Counted from the first letter of the stretch, positions 47,784-59,879 are shown. The stretch is 64,000 nucleotides of DNA from Hypomyces perniciosus (GCA_008477525.1 SPDT01000004.1:1860001-1924000); one strand, 5' to 3'. Numbers and translations are program-made. The notes: a model not told the origin generated them from the letters alone.

Positions 47784-48388
47784 GGTGCAAACGCGACTGT
47801 GCTATCAGTGTTTGGCTCTCGTGAACAGTTGCTATTGATAGACATGAGAGAGACGTAAAATGGCCGTGATCATGTTCATGACAGTTATCAGGCTTGTAAT
47901 TGTAAGAGCACGCTTGATGAGAAGTCGGAAATCGATCTGTTTGGATGTCACGAAGGGAGTGTGAGATGGAAACGAGCCGATTGGCTGGATACTTCGTGGA
48001 ACATCTCACGTGCAGATAAGATTATTCCCTGCAGACCATCGATTCTCGTCGCGCGCGCGCCAACATCTCCTGGTATATACGGAGTACTAGCTCAAGCTAG
48101 GAATGCAGTGATCGCGAAACAACGCTTCGCGACCGAAGAGCTCCTCCGATTCTCAAGCCTCGAGGGCATATTTGGTGGGGGAGACCTGGGATTTGGCGGG
48201 TACAGAACCGGTCAGGGCCAGAATCGACGCCTGCGCAACGCGGACCAGCAAGTTCTCAACGACACGCGCGCATCTCCAACCCAGACACCATCGATTGCTG
48301 CGCTGCGCTTGGTATCGCGCCGATTAATATCTCCAATTCCCTCTATACTCAGGGCTGCGCCTGTTAAGGACAGCATTGACCGGGCAGA
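47784..48388. promoter_or_regulatory. Divergent promoter, Rec114-like / Rsc9
   Basis: 605 bases separate two divergent start codons. It contains an ATACGGAGTAC palindrome near 48078. An open frame that overlaps the Rsc9 start (about 47961-48458) is out of frame with it and has no motif. Confidence 0.5.
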
Positions 48389-51335
48389 ATGGCTCCGTCA
48401 TCTCAGGAGGTGCCGCCGCACGCCATCGACCGCACGGCCGAGTACGAGGACTTCATGAACAAGCTGAAAGAGTACCATACAAAGCGAGGAACGATCTTAG
48501 ATCCAGAGCCCAAGGTTGGCATGATACACCTCGACCTGTTCAAAGTCTTCAATCACATTGTCGCAAATGGTGGCTATGATAAGGTGTCGGAGGAAAAGCT
48601 GGCGTGGCGTCGCATGGCCGCCGAGCTCGGCTTGTACTCGAACAATGAGGCTTCAACGGCGTTTGCTTTGAAAGAGAAATTCTACAAGAACTTGGCGGCA
48701 TATGAAATCAGCACTGTCCACGGCAAGGAGCCGCCACCCAAGGATATTCTCGAGGACGTGACGGCGAAGGGGGCGAGTTTGTTGACCCGCACGAGGGAGA
48801 ATTTCCGAGGCAAGCGAGAAAGTAACGTTGGGACTACAGACAGCGCAGCCTCTGGCGATGATGGAACTCCTGCTCGCGAAAAGCCGGTCTTAGATGCTGC
48901 TGCCAGTGCACGTGCTTCCCGAGGTCTTCGCGAGGCTCCTCCGCAGAGAGTGATCTTCCAGCCAGATACTGGGCCGGCTCGAGCCACAAGGCAAAGCTCC
49001 AACCAGCAAAATAACCATACTGCTTCGCCAGCTGTAAACCACACACAACAACAACCTTCTCATCACCAAAACAACATGCCGCCCATGCCGCCCGCAAGCC
49101 ATCACGGGTCACGGGGCCCTTCCATCATGCATCATCCCCCAAATTCCGAGAATATTTCACATCTCGTCGCATCCTATCAGCCAAGACATATGAAGCCGCT
49201 TCAGCTTCGTGCTGTTGCGACTCCTAGCAATGCACCGAACGAATTTCTGAAGACCCGTTTACCACATCGCCTCGCAAGCGAGCCTGCCAACCGACAACAG
49301 CCCATGCAACCTGGTAGTAAGTGACGGAAGCAAGCAGCGTTGTGGGAAGATGGAACTGACTTTTTTTTGCAGCCGGATTTGATGGACCAAATATCTACAC
49401 ACGTTGTCTCAATGCCCTTCGATCCGGCCTTCACGCCGAGCAGGCTTTCGCACTTAACCACCTTGTGAAAATGTCCTTCGAACGAGGTGACAAGTACAAA
49501 TTCGACTCGTTTCCAGGCCTGGCTGAGGGACTTGTGGAGAAGGCCCTTCAAATATGCAGTCTCTTCTATCACATCAACTGGACACTATCATGGGATCACT
49601 TGACCGAGTCCAGAGACATTGGTTGTTTGAATGGTAATTATGGGACACCCGATATCTTGGAGAGGATCCAGAATTTGATTGAACGAGATATGCCGGATGC
49701 TCTCCAGACCGAGAAGTACGCCGATGACTTGGTCATGACGACGGAGGCAGTTCTCACCATCCGGAACATGGTGACACTACCGGAAAATGCCCAGAACATG
49801 GCTGACTTTTGCCCCCTGAAGGACCTGATTTGCATTCTCTTGCACTTGCCGGTCAGGGACTCGCTCGTCGAAATCAAACATTTGGCGCTTGACATTGCAG
49901 AACAGTTGACCCCCTTCATGGTGTTGGAGTCGGATGACCCGCTATACAAGACACTCTTGTCTCAACTAATGTCCGAAGACCGAGGGATTATCCTGACCGC
50001 GCTGCGTGCGCTTGGCCGAATTTCAGTGAATCTGGAAGCGACCAACAAGCTAGGAGAAGTCCCAGGATTGACTCTTCAGCGGGTCGTGAACTGGCTCTTG
50101 CTCAACGACGACGAGCTCATTGATGCCTGTCTCGATTTTCTCTATCAATACACCGCAGTGGTACCCAATGTGGACAATCTAATACGATCCATTATCCCGG
50201 ATAACTTGGTTGAGCAACTCATTCGCTTGTTAGCCCACGGAGCTCGCAGAGTGACGAGAGAATACACGATAACACCGGAGCAGAGATTGCCGGCACGAGA
50301 CGAAATTGCGCCGATGCCCGAGGATCTTCTCCAGGAGATGCTGAAGTTGGAAGAACCAGATAGAGTGCACCAGTGGGTTAAGTGCTTCTTTGAGGAAGAC
50401 GGCAGGTCCTTTATTACGCAGCTGGCCGCCTGGCAGGCATATCAAACTGCCTTTGCTACTCCCCTGAAGACCATTGGACAAGCAATGATCACGCCTGCGG
50501 ACTTCATTCGGAACAGTACCTCAGTGTACAAAGATTCCAATGCACAAGTTCTCCGAGAGCCTGGCGATCCGCAGCAGAAGTTCATCATTCATGGCATACG
50601 AGCACGACCACGACCCCTCGCCTTTGATGGGACGGAATACGGCCGTTGCCTGTGGGCAACAAATCCGGATAGGAAGATTGAGAAATGCGGACATTTTTTC
50701 CTGAAACAGGAACAAATGTGGAATCACATCCTAACGACTCATCTCAACGAGAAGAAGGGCGAGAACGGCCACTACGACAATATCGAGAACGAATTTAGGT
50801 GCACTTGGGGCGAGTGCTTTAAGTATGAGAAGCCCACCAAGATGCATCTGCAAAATTTCGCCCGGCACATCAACACCCATATCTCAGCCATGTTACCTAG
50901 CCTGAACGGGCCTGGTAAGCGTGTGCAAAACCCATGGGTGATTCCTGCAAAGACAATGGTTGTGTCGTTGCAGGAGACGGCCATATTCAGGGATGAGCGG
51001 ACGCCAGATGCCCCAGCTCAGGCTGGAGGGATTCCATTGAGCGCTGTGCTTGTCCTTCGAAATATTGCCCGCAATGTTGTCAAAACCGAGGCTGAAGAGG
51101 ATCTGCTCAAGGAACAGACGAGGACTGAGGAAAAAGGCGGGTGGAACGAGAGGCTATTCCGACCTTTCCTACCAAGATTGTACGGGATCCTCGCCGAGAA
51201 TATCGTTCTGGTATGTTAACTTGTCATTTGGAGCACGCATGTGATTTGCCACTAACAAAGGACTTGTAGAGCCCGTACATTGCGTCATTGTTAGAACTGA
51301 TCCGGCCTGAGATTGATGACGACGGCGATCGATAA
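48389..51335 (+). CDS. rsc9: RSC chromatin-remodelling complex subunit Rsc9
   Basis: Three exons, 48389-49316, 49373-51210 and 51270-51335, give 943 residues; all splice sites are GT...AG and in phase. The N-terminus is an ARID DNA-binding domain (about residues 20-110): YEDFMNKLKEYHTKRGT, HLDLFKVFNHIVANGGYDKV, then WRRMAAELGL. A disordered Pro/Gln/His-rich linker follows. The middle is helical, armadillo-like (about 330-620), consistent with the RSC9/BAF200 family. The C-terminal third has an RFX-type region and two C2H2-like fingers (CLWATNPDRKIEKCGHFF...H and CTWGECFKYEKPT...H). Rsc9 is a DNA-contacting subunit of the nuclear RSC remodeller. Nothing looks broken. Confidence 0.92.
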
Positions 51336-52836
51336 GCGATCCATTCAAGGACCCGACCGCCATCCCTGATGACTCGATCTTGGGGGATTCCTCGATAAGC
51401 TCGACTTTCGTTGAACAAAGAGGAACCAAGCAGGGCGGACGGGAAAACATTGAAGGAGTTTCTTGGTTTCGACTTGGCGATTTTGTTTTGATGTAAACGG
51501 TACATACGAGACTTGGGTTGCGTGATAATACCCTACGCGGCGGCGTTCTGGACGACGATGGGATGAGCACAATAGGCAATGGCCTGGGCAGTTAGTTAGT
51601 TGCACCCAGTGGTAGCCTTTGGCCAGGGAAGGGCGGCTTAGAGTTAATTGTAAATCAAGGTATTTTCGCAGCATCTCCCTCGATAGAGCTTCCACAACGT
51701 AGCCGTATGCTAATTCCTGTCAAGCGCTCGGGGGAGTGGGGTGCTTTGTGTCTCAACCGTGAGCGACCAAGGGCAATGTATGCTCACGCCCGTTTTAAAC
51801 TGAAGCCCTTGGACCAAGTAGGTGTTTGCATTTTCAACAAGTTGTGACATAGCATCTACTTAGGAATGCCGCATTATCAGAGCTCACGCACGAATTGGAC
51901 AGACGAGTGAACACGGAATATCTTATGCAAGTGAACTATAGACAGTCGATAGACGCGGCGATACTGACGACAGACGGGAGAGAAAGAGTAATTAATACAG
52001 ACGCCAGGCTTAGTATAGAAATCCTTTTCTGCCATTATACCCTTTTTTTTCTTTTCTTTTCTTTTTCTTTTCCTTTTCTTCTCTTTACGAGCAGCTTTAT
52101 ATATTCGTTAGACCCTAGAGAACTACAACTTTATTTCTATCTTTAACCACCAGCCAAATCGCTCTTTAAGGCTATTATATCTCAAGTTCATTTCATTCCA
52201 TTATTTACCTCTACCTCCTACTCTTTCCTCCTCCCCTCTGATAACCCTATTAGGCCGTTCGTTGTGGACATGCAGGTTTTGCAGATCCGTGGGCGCCATC
52301 TTCGCGACTCACACAGACTAATCATTTAGAAGCACAAGCTTTCCAAAAAGAAAGAAAGGAAAAAAGAACCGACGGTGGAAGCAGCTCAGAACGCGGATCA
52401 AAGGTATACTTTGACCTACAGCGCAGCCGAAGATAGATTTTGCCTTCAACGGAAACTACCTTTGGTAGGGGAAACGGGGAGGTCGGTAGGTTGGGTAATA
52501 GCTCGTGAGTTGTTGGTCGGCGGACACAGTACCACTAGAGTGCTTATAGAGGAAGGTGAGGAGTCTTGGTTTATGTCACTGTGCTATTCTGGGAAGAAGA
52601 TGTAGAAACTAGGTAGCTTTGTCATTTCAAACCGTCTCACTCTCCCTCTCCCTCTCTCTCGCCATCCTCCAGGCCTCGCCATTTCTCGTCACAGCTGAGC
52701 CGGCACGGAAGAGCGTATGAGCAAAGCCATCGCCTTATTTTGCCACTCCAGCCTCAGCCACTGTATCTTCAAGACGCTTCTCTAACCCGGGTATCAACTC
52801 TTCCTTCAGCTTCACCAGACCCTCCAGGAACTTGGC
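51336..52836. other. Intergenic with pyrimidine tracts and a dispersed repeat copy
   Basis: A T/C-rich tract lies at about 52036-52087 and another at about 52640-52665. Positions 52394-52449 form one copy of a 56-58-base sequence repeated in inverted orientation at 54270-54327. No gene is supported; the open frame over the repeat (about 52375-52605) has no independent evidence. Confidence 0.4.
52394..52449 (+). repeat. Dispersed repeat, copy A
   Basis: The sequence starts CGGATCAAAG and runs through TATACTTTGACCTAC to CCTTCAA. It matches the minus strand of 54270-54327 with a few substitutions and a small indel. An ACAAGCTTTCC motif also lies upstream of both copies (near 52334 and 54357). 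The nature of the repeat is unknown. Confidence 0.6.
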
Positions 52837-53274
52837 CTAGATTTGCTCCCTCTGGGGCCTTTGTGCTTCGATTGCCTGGTTTCTGCCTGTCTCCGTGATT
52901 TGCTTCTTCATTTCAACGTTGCGAGGCGACTCGTCCCACCACAGGCGCAGAAATTTCCGCCAGCGACGTTGGCCATCCTTTACGAGAAGCCACCGCCCTT
53001 CGTTTGCTGCTGCTGAGACGCTGTATGCATCGGCCTTGACCTTCTTGTACATGCGGTCCAGTTCGACATCCAAAGCCTCTAGCTCTGCGTCTCTCTCCTT
53101 TCGTATCAGTGCCTTTTTGGAGAGGTATTCCTTGGCAAGTCTAGCAGCTTCATCATACGTATACACCTGTAGCATGGCGTCCAGGGTGTGGACTGGTAGG
53201 GTTATCGAATCATCTAGGTCCGTCAGCGGGGGGTACGGCTTGCTGTCGGCTTCTGTGTAAGAGGGCGGATCCAT
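52837..53274 (-). CDS. Hypothetical coiled-coil protein, 145 residues
   Basis: A single exon runs from ATG at 53274 to a stop at 52837. The N-terminus is Pro/Asp-rich (MDPPSYTEADSKPYPPLTD). The middle is a strongly charged helix likely to form a coiled coil (LAKEYLSKKALIRKERDAELEALD and following), and the C-terminus contains GRWLLVKDGQRRWRKFLRLWW. No signal peptide or membrane helix is seen. I do not recognise the family. Composition and length support a real gene. Confidence 0.55.
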   Translation of the reverse strand: MDPPSYTEADSKPYPPLTDLDDSITLPVHTLDAMLQVYTYDEAARLAKEYLSKKALIRKERDAELEALDVELDRMYKKVKADAYSVSAAANEGRWLLVKDGQRRWRKFLRLWWDESPRNVEMKKQITETGRNQAIEAQRPQREQI

Positions 53275-54269
53275 ATTTGTGTTATTCGGTGTTATTGCTG
53301 GCTTATAAACTTGTTTTCCCGCTTGTTGATGCTATGGAGTAGTATTGAAAATTAACTTGCCGTCCGTGTCACCGAGAAAAGGGAGTCTGGAAAGCGTTAC
53401 TGGTGAGAACGCGGTGGTCTTCAAACGTGCAGAACTGATTGGAGAGAACAATGAACAGAGCGCATAGCTTTATAGATCATGTACCGAAATGGCCCTCAAC
53501 GTTAACATAGCGGTAAAGTTACAGAAGCCAAACTTTCCTCTGCAAACTTTAGACTTGCTGGATAAAGAATATACTACTAACAAATGTCGCGTAGTGGTAG
53601 TGCGGAACTAAAACACAGATGAGGCAGATCTAAATTTTATCTACCTTGTCTCTACATCCTCCTCCCAGAACAGCACAATGACACAAACCAAAACTCTTCA
53701 TCTTCCTCCACATGCACCCTAGTAGTAGTGCTGCGTCTAACCTTCTGCATATTACCGCTGGCCAACGAGGTCAGACATCACTTGACACTCATAATAGTGT
53801 ATCTCTACCCAAACCATGAACCTCCTTGTCCCTCCCATGACATCATGTAACAACGTCCCATAAGGTCATCTCCAGCCTCCAGCCTCTGTCAAATACTCGA
53901 CTTTGACGGCTTGGATCCTACTGGGAGGCAAATTAGTGGCGCCGCGTTGATGCCAAACGCCATAGTAATTAACGAAGCCAATTGTTCAGTGTATTCTTCG
54001 GACGATGGGGGTCAGACTGATTGATCCAGAAGGTTGTTAGGTCCTTGGAGGCGGGTGCTGAATAAAATTGGTGTGTGGACACCCTCTGGCTCTTCAGGGT
54101 TGGGGCAAAAATAAAAAGAGAACCGATCGAGTAGAGAGTAGGTTTGACTCTCCTTGGGGTTAGCACAATAACATGAGGATGTGGTGCGATGATGCTTACA
54201 GGTTGAGTCATTGGATCAGTGGGACAAATGAAACAGCAGAACGTTCCTGGAGCGAGCAAAGGGCCCATA
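53275..54269. other. Intergenic, no supported gene
   Basis: I see only short frames without motifs and no RNA gene. Confidence 0.45.
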
Positions 54270-54327
54270 TTGAAGGAAAAATCTATCTTCAGCTTCGCAG
54301 TAGGTCAAAGTATATTTCTTTGATCCG
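54270..54327 (-). repeat. Dispersed repeat, copy B
   Basis: This is the inverted partner of 52394-52449, about 1.85 kb away. Both copies happen to be open in one frame (reading YTLTY(C/S)(E/A)AEDRF), which might point to a decayed coding origin. Confidence 0.6.
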
Positions 54328-54512
54328 TATCCCAAGTTGGGTTTTCGGAAAGCTTGTACAGTTAGTCGGTGTGAATGGATTGATGATCGCCCGTGTGCAG
54401 CGCGTACCTTCACAGAACTGGAAGCTTCAAGACTTGAGACTGTAGACAAATAGGGTGTTGGAGAGATAGCAGACCAATGCTGCTGCCGGATGCTTGATCC
54501 CACTGCGGATTG

Positions 54513-55290
54513 TCAAGCAAATGGCTTGTCACGGTGCTTTCTTCGTGTGCGAGAATGGCGGGACTGTGGGCTGTTGGCTTCCGAGAAAGTGAATGGGCTA
54601 TTATTGCAGCCGCGACTTAGCGTATGCGTGATCGTTCTCTGATGTAGGGCTTCGCATGCACCACAGAGGAGATTCGCAGCAGGTGGTAACTTGGTAGTCG
54701 GTCTGATGCGATTGCGAGGGATATCGGCGATATCCTTGCAACATGGAATGAACTTGACCAGCTTTCTCGAAGAATACCCTGCCGCTTCAACGACCTCGTG
54801 TGTCCATATGTCAGAGTCGTCTGTTCGGCTGGACTGAGAGGAGTCCAAGACTAGCTTGATGAACACACTGAATGCAGATAGCAGTGCTGGAATTGAGTAC
54901 TCTCGGCTATCCTTGGATAGAAGGATCGTGCTATCAAGTTGCGGGAACCAGAAGATTATGTAACATGAAAAAGCATGCAGAAGGGTTTCGATTGTTATGG
55001 GGCAGATGGTGTTGTGTTTGGTAGACCCGATTAAGGCCGGGTAGATATTTTTTCAAGGTTGGAGGAACCTGGGACGCGATCAATCAGTTTGATCCGGACC
55101 TCTTCGAGTCATCAGGGACATGTCGCGAAAGAACAACGGAGATGTTCGAGGTCCCAGTTAATATGGTATGGTTTTTCTATAACAAAGGCAATCGGACGAT
55201 TGACGTCATGGGGTCCAGTGATAGTGGAAAGCCTCGAGGGGCGAGAGGTTCATCCCATGTGTAAGAGGTCCATTGATGTGAAGGGAGCCT
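54513..55290 (-). pseudogene. Degenerate coding remnant, family unknown
   Basis: On the minus strand the sequence reads long protein-like stretches in two frames. One runs from about 55220 as NRPIAFVIEKPYHINWDLEH and RCSFATCP, then two adjacent TGA codons, then LEEVRIKLIDRVPGSSNLEK. The second frame, to 54513, reads HNTICPITIETLLHAFSCYI and later FIKLVLDSS, GYSSRKLVKFIPCC and LPPAANLLCGACEALHQRT. A frame change plus stops that are one C-to-T step from Arg codons suggest a decayed gene. I recognise no domain. The last 117 codons from an internal ATG at 54866 are open and could be a short expressed fragment. Confidence 0.4.
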
Positions 55291-55529
55291 CCATGGGGCA
55301 AGAGGTACAGTGATTGATGGAAACCTCTAAGGGGCGTTCAGGCCAGAGTTCAGGAGTTCTTCTGATCTGAGGGAAGACTTCTTGTTTTTGACTTGCAAGA
55401 AGTATATTGTCATCCGTAGTCGATAGAGTGAGGGACAAGTGGATGAAAAGCGATTTGTGGGCGGGTTTGTGCAGGTTATATGGATTGATGACTGCAGTTT
55501 TTCTTGGGCTTGGCTGTCTGAAGACATGA

Positions 55530-55600
55530 TGTCGGCAATGCGAGGATATGTTGGCAATGCGAGGACATGTTGGCAATGCGAGGACATGTTGGTAATGCAT
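55530..55600. repeat. 19-bp tandem repeat, about four units
   Basis: The unit GGCAATGCGAGGACATGTT recurs at 55534, 55553 and 55572, with a diverged copy at 55591. The 19-base period is not a multiple of three, so it is not a coding repeat kept in frame. Confidence 0.8.
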
Positions 55601-56261
55601 GAATATTTGCTGTCTTGGGACATGACTATCTTGAGATGTCGCATTGTTTGTTGGTGGGTTGTTAACGACGTCGCGGCGGCCGTCCAACAATGGATGGTGG
55701 TTGGAAAGAGGATTTCCAGGTGAAGGACGTAGAAAGAAGTCCATGGACTGCTAGACCACACGCCAGTCAGCACAAGAGACCCAATGGTGGATAAGATGGG
55801 TAAGGTTGGACGCACCTAGATATGACTACCGCTGTGATTTTGGAAGTGGACAGAGGCCAGGATCGAAACGGAAGGATGCCAGTGATGCCAGTGATGCCAG
55901 TGATGCCAAAAAGCTGTTACTCAAAAGAACGAACGCAGGCATGTAACCAGTGTGGAGGATGCTTCTGTCCTGGGTATCAGCTGGACGTTCATAGACAACT
56001 TGTACAAGAAACATACCCTTAATCATCAAGGCCGGATGTGGTTCATATGAATGCACTTTGTTTCCCCTCCCCCAGGTGATAGAGGTGCCAAGAAGGGTGA
56101 GGGTACTCGTCCCCAATGCTACGCAGAAGCGGCATTCGTGTTGGGGTCTGTTTTTTATAGAGGTTTATCAGACTCCTCTACTGCCAAATCGCTCAAGTAG
56201 GGTTGGTTCGACAAAAACTGTCACGGCAGTCCCTCCTGCCGTGGCTCGACAAGGTCCGGCT
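55601..56261. other. Intergenic, with a 9-bp microsatellite
   Basis: GATGCCAGT is repeated nearly four times at 55875-55908. No gene is supported. Frames on either strand across the microsatellite lack motifs. Confidence 0.5.
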
Positions 56262-56792
56262 TCATGATTCCGTGTCGTGCAATGGACCATAGTCCTGACG
56301 TTGGAGATCGCCTTCTTCCCTAGTACCAACATCCGCACGAGCCCGAGGGCGACGGAAGATTGTCGGCATCACCATTGAGATGATTAGAGCTGCCGGCAGG
56401 ACGATCACCAAAACGGCTACTAGTCCGTCGACTCCCATTCCTAGTCTGACCAGGTATATTGCGAAGACGATCACTATGCCAACGCCACCTGCTAGAACCC
56501 CGAATTTAGCAAGGAAGAGGGCACGCCCCTAATGTGCAACCTCACAGCCAAAAGTCGAAGGAAACAGACATAGGATGCCGATCAATCCTAAGATGATGCT
56601 GAGCATCATGAGCGCTATAATCGCACCGCAAGTAGCCCCATGAAGGTGCTCCAGTGGCACAGCGGCTCCGAGGATTGCGGCCATGGCAAGATTTGCAGTG
56701 ACAAGGAACATGAGCTGCGAACGCAACTCGTCAATCCTGTCTGAGGGGTCAGCATCGACCATCTTGAACCAACCTACGACTCCTTCACCCAT
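56262..56792 (-). pseudogene. Multi-pass membrane protein gene with in-frame stop
   Basis: From ATG at 56792, one frame of 177 codons runs to a stop at 56262 and is interrupted only by TAG at 56531-56529 (codon 88). Before the stop it reads MGEGVVGWFKMVDADPSDRI and two hydrophobic helices (MFLVTANLAMAAILGAAVPL and IIALMMLSIILGLIGILCLF). After the stop it continues LFLAKFGVLAGGVGIVIVFA and VAVLVIVLPAALIISMV, two more helices, then a basic tail (FRRPRARADVG). The frame is also open upstream back to a TGA before SGLDSPTRLTMGEG, so the original protein may have been longer. TAG is one C-to-T step from CAG. The function of this fungal membrane-protein type is unknown to me. The first 87 residues could still be made as a two-helix protein. 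Confidence 0.55.
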
Positions 56793-57521
56793 CGTCAGTC
56801 GCGTCGGACTGTCCAGACCGCTTCGTCAGGTGTCGCTATACCAAAATAGGAGAATGGCAGCTTCCAATGATCTGAAAATCTCATCGCCTGAGCCTCCGAA
56901 GTAACAAGAAACGTCTTCGGTCTCACTTTCACCTGCTTGCTACCCGACTGCTTCATGTGTCAATGCTGCCAGAAACCTCTGAATACTGCAGTTTCCTGCC
57001 ACAAAGTCAATCGTTTTGTAATCTCTAGCACCATGGACCCTTAATTGCTGCAAACCAATAGTAGTGTCTTGCCAATAGGTAGTTCTCACCTATAGTTCAC
57101 TTGCTTGAAATGTTCTGTGTTCACTTGTCTGTCCAATTCCTGCGAGAGCTCTGATAATGCGATATTCCTAAGTAGATGCTGATATCACAACTTGTCGAAA
57201 ATGCAAAGATTTACTTAGTTCAAAGGCTACGAGTAAGGCAAGGCGGGGGCTGTACCTGCAAGGGCTTCGGTTTAAAACGGACGTGTAGATTGCCCTTGGT
57301 AGCATCGCGAGCTCAAAGTCAAAAGTCCACCTCTCCTGCCCAAAGGCTTTCCCTCCCAGACAAGATGTAAATGTATTTCAGCACAATAAAAAGCAACCTG
57401 TAGTGATCAATTTCACGCCCAGCCTGAAACAATATAACAAACAAGTTGGTATCCTTCAGATCGGAAACGGTTTTCCAGAACAGGAAATAGAGAAACAACA
57501 GCCCTGGTGGTATCAATCGTA
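56793..57521. other. Intergenic, no supported gene
   Basis: The left part may contain further decayed 5' sequence of the membrane-protein remnant. The right part is the 3' side of the Ysc84-like gene. Confidence 0.4.
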
Positions 57522-58875
57522 TCACTCTCTCATCTTAACGTAGTTGCTTGGGAATATGCCTTCCCTCGTTCCAATCCGACCGGTCCTAGATCTCTGTTAG
57601 AACTAGTCGCACAATGTTGGGATACAGCTTGGGCACAGATACTCACCACCAGTCATTATCGCTGTCCGTCTTCTTCACTATCGTGATGACCTCGCCCTTC
57701 TTGAACCCTAGATCACCTGGCTGGTCTGCGTCGAAGTTGTACAGGGCCACTGCTTCATTCGCTTTCAATGCGGCTTGTTTTGCCCCAAACACAGGCTTTG
57801 GCGCGGTTGGCCGTCCAGGGCCGACCTTTTTGTCCGGGGGCTTGTCCCGGTATGTGTAGTCATCATCCGTCCTGGTGAGTGCGTTGCTGGCAAGTGTGTT
57901 GGAGCGCGATGCGCTAAACTCCTGTCTGTCGTAGACGTCGTCCTGCCAAGTGCTTGACCTCTGCGGTGTCCCAAGGCCAGATCCTGCGCGATTGCGCTGC
58001 CCTCCTTCGCCATAGGCACTTCCTCGCCGGCCCTCCCAAACGACATCATCGTGGCCGTCGTCGTACACGGGTACGTCGTTGTACATGGTATCTTCAGCAG
58101 TGCCAGACCTCATGCCACTGAAAACCCGCGAATTGAGGATGCTCATGAGGGGGGCAGCTTGTGGCGGCGGCTGCACCGATCCCGTTAGCAGTTGCTGAGC
58201 TGTGTACCGAGTGCCATACAGCTTCTCGTTGGCATCGCGACGCTCGATAATGGCGGAGCCCTCCAGCGACACACCCGCAAATAGACCCTTGGTCTTGGAA
58301 TAGCTGAAAATTCCTGCGACACCCTTGAGCGACGCCGCGCCCGCCGCCTCGGCATTGCGCCCAACCGGGCCTGCGGCAAGCGATACGTTGCCTCCCAGTG
58401 TTATGGAGCCAGCCTGGGCGAACGTCTTGACAGCGGACGTATCGTTGAGGATGAAGACAAAGTCCGTCAGTTCGAAGCCAATTTGGCCGCCAAAACCGCC
58501 GCCGAGAGTCGCAATAGCGCTGGGCGCACTCCATGAGCCGTCGGGAAGTCGTGCGACAACGAGGCCGCTGCCAAAGCGACCAGACCCGAGAAACCCGGCC
58601 TTCAGCACGGTGATGATGGCGAGGCCCTTGGCATTGGAGAGGATGGAGGGAGGAATGACCTTGTCAGGACCGAAGGCTTGGCGAGGGTTTACGAAGGACG
58701 TGAGAATCTTGCCGCATTTTTTGCATTCCGCTGTGGTGGTTGGGCGACATGGTCAGCTTGCTCGATGACGGAGACAGCTCGCTATTGAGAGATATGACGC
58801 AGGTGGGTGGGTTTGTGGAGAGCGCGTGAATAACTTACAGGCCATAGAGCTCGGAAGAGGGTTGTTGATGCCCAT
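57522..58875 (-). CDS. Ysc84/Lsb3-type SYLF-SH3 protein
   Basis: Three exons, 58875-58839, 58730-57647 and 57585-57522, join in phase with GT...AG introns and give 394 residues. It starts MGINNPLPSS, as this family does. The SYLF (Ysc84) domain occupies about residues 15-225: PPSILSNAKGLAIITVLKAG, GSGRFGSGLVVARL, GSWSAPSAIA, then GQIGFELTDFVFIL. A disordered Arg/Ser/Thr/Asp-rich linker follows. The C-terminal SH3 domain is split by the last intron: ALYNFDADQPGDLGFKKGEV, DSDNDWW joined to TGRIGTREGIFPSNYVKM. Proteins of this type bind actin and phosphoinositides and act at cortical actin patches during endocytosis. The linker and SH3 positions match expectation, and nothing is broken. Confidence 0.93.
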
Positions 58876-59879
58876 CTTGCCGAGTGAGGGGGGGGCTGTC
58901 CAGGTGGTCGTCAAGCCAGCAGTGCAGTAGGTGAGGATCAGGAACAGAAACGAGGAAGAAAATCACGAACTGCAGATGAACTCCCAGGTTGGGAAAACGA
59001 TGTGGTGTGCTGACGCATAGAGGACAAGAATGGGCTGAGCTATGTACCTCTAATACTGGGCACTGCACACTCTGGGCTTTCTCGGCGGACGAAGGCGGGG
59101 TGGAGGGGAGGCTGTAACTGGTACGAGCCTCCAAGGAACCACAGGTTCGGCTACAAGGTTTCCTTTCCATATAAAATCAATTAATCAATACAAATGAACT
59201 CATGTACTATATACTAGTAGATAGAGAAGATACATGCATATAGCAACCTTAACGCAAAATTGAGAAAACGTATACTGCAATATTTACCACTACTACTGAG
59301 TATTTTCCATGTATTACAGCTCATTCTACTCCGTACTCCGTACAGAGAGAGTATCGAGATGAAGAATAATACGGAGCCCTGCACGCAATGTCCCCCAACC
59401 AACGGATCTCCGGCTCCACTGTAGCCTGTTCCGGCCGCGTAGCGCGTGGCGGTGCGGCATGCCTAATTGTGCCTGCTGACTGACAGTGGACACCCACTGC
59501 ACGAGCCGCTGGGAGAGCCACTGATGACACAGGCAGTGGCGCTCAACTGCTGCTCCAAGAGCGCTTCTAGCCTCGCTGAGAAGAAGCGACGCAGGGGCAT
59601 TTGGTCCATATTATCCTCCCTCCCAATCCATCATCACCAATCACCATATCCCGAGCCTCTTCGTCATCGTCATCGCTGTGCCACCACAACACGTACTACT
59701 ACCTTAGTCTTCTTCGCATCTCGACATCCGGCACCTACAGACCTTTACCGCTCCTACAGCGTACTCGCCTATCGGACGGGGCTGGCCTCTCGTTCCGTGG
59801 TGGCACCGACGACCATCGCGACCCAAAATCCGATCCCTCCCTCCCTCTCCCCAATCCCCAACACCGCCCACCATCCATC
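58876..59879. promoter_or_regulatory. Divergent promoter, Ysc84-like / Sft1
   Basis: About 1 kb lies between two divergent start codons. It includes TACTCCGTACTCCGTAC near 59327 and a C/T-rich leader (about 59600-59875) before the Sft1 start. The open frame through that leader is out of frame with Sft1 and has only low-complexity composition. Confidence 0.5.

Noticed and set aside
47961..48458. 165-codon frame in front of Rsc9
   Set aside because: It overlaps the Rsc9 start in another frame, has low-complexity Arg/Ser composition and no motif.
55530..55600. CRISPR-like array
   Set aside because: The 19-base units are directly adjacent with no unique spacers, and the genome is fungal. It is an ordinary tandem repeat.
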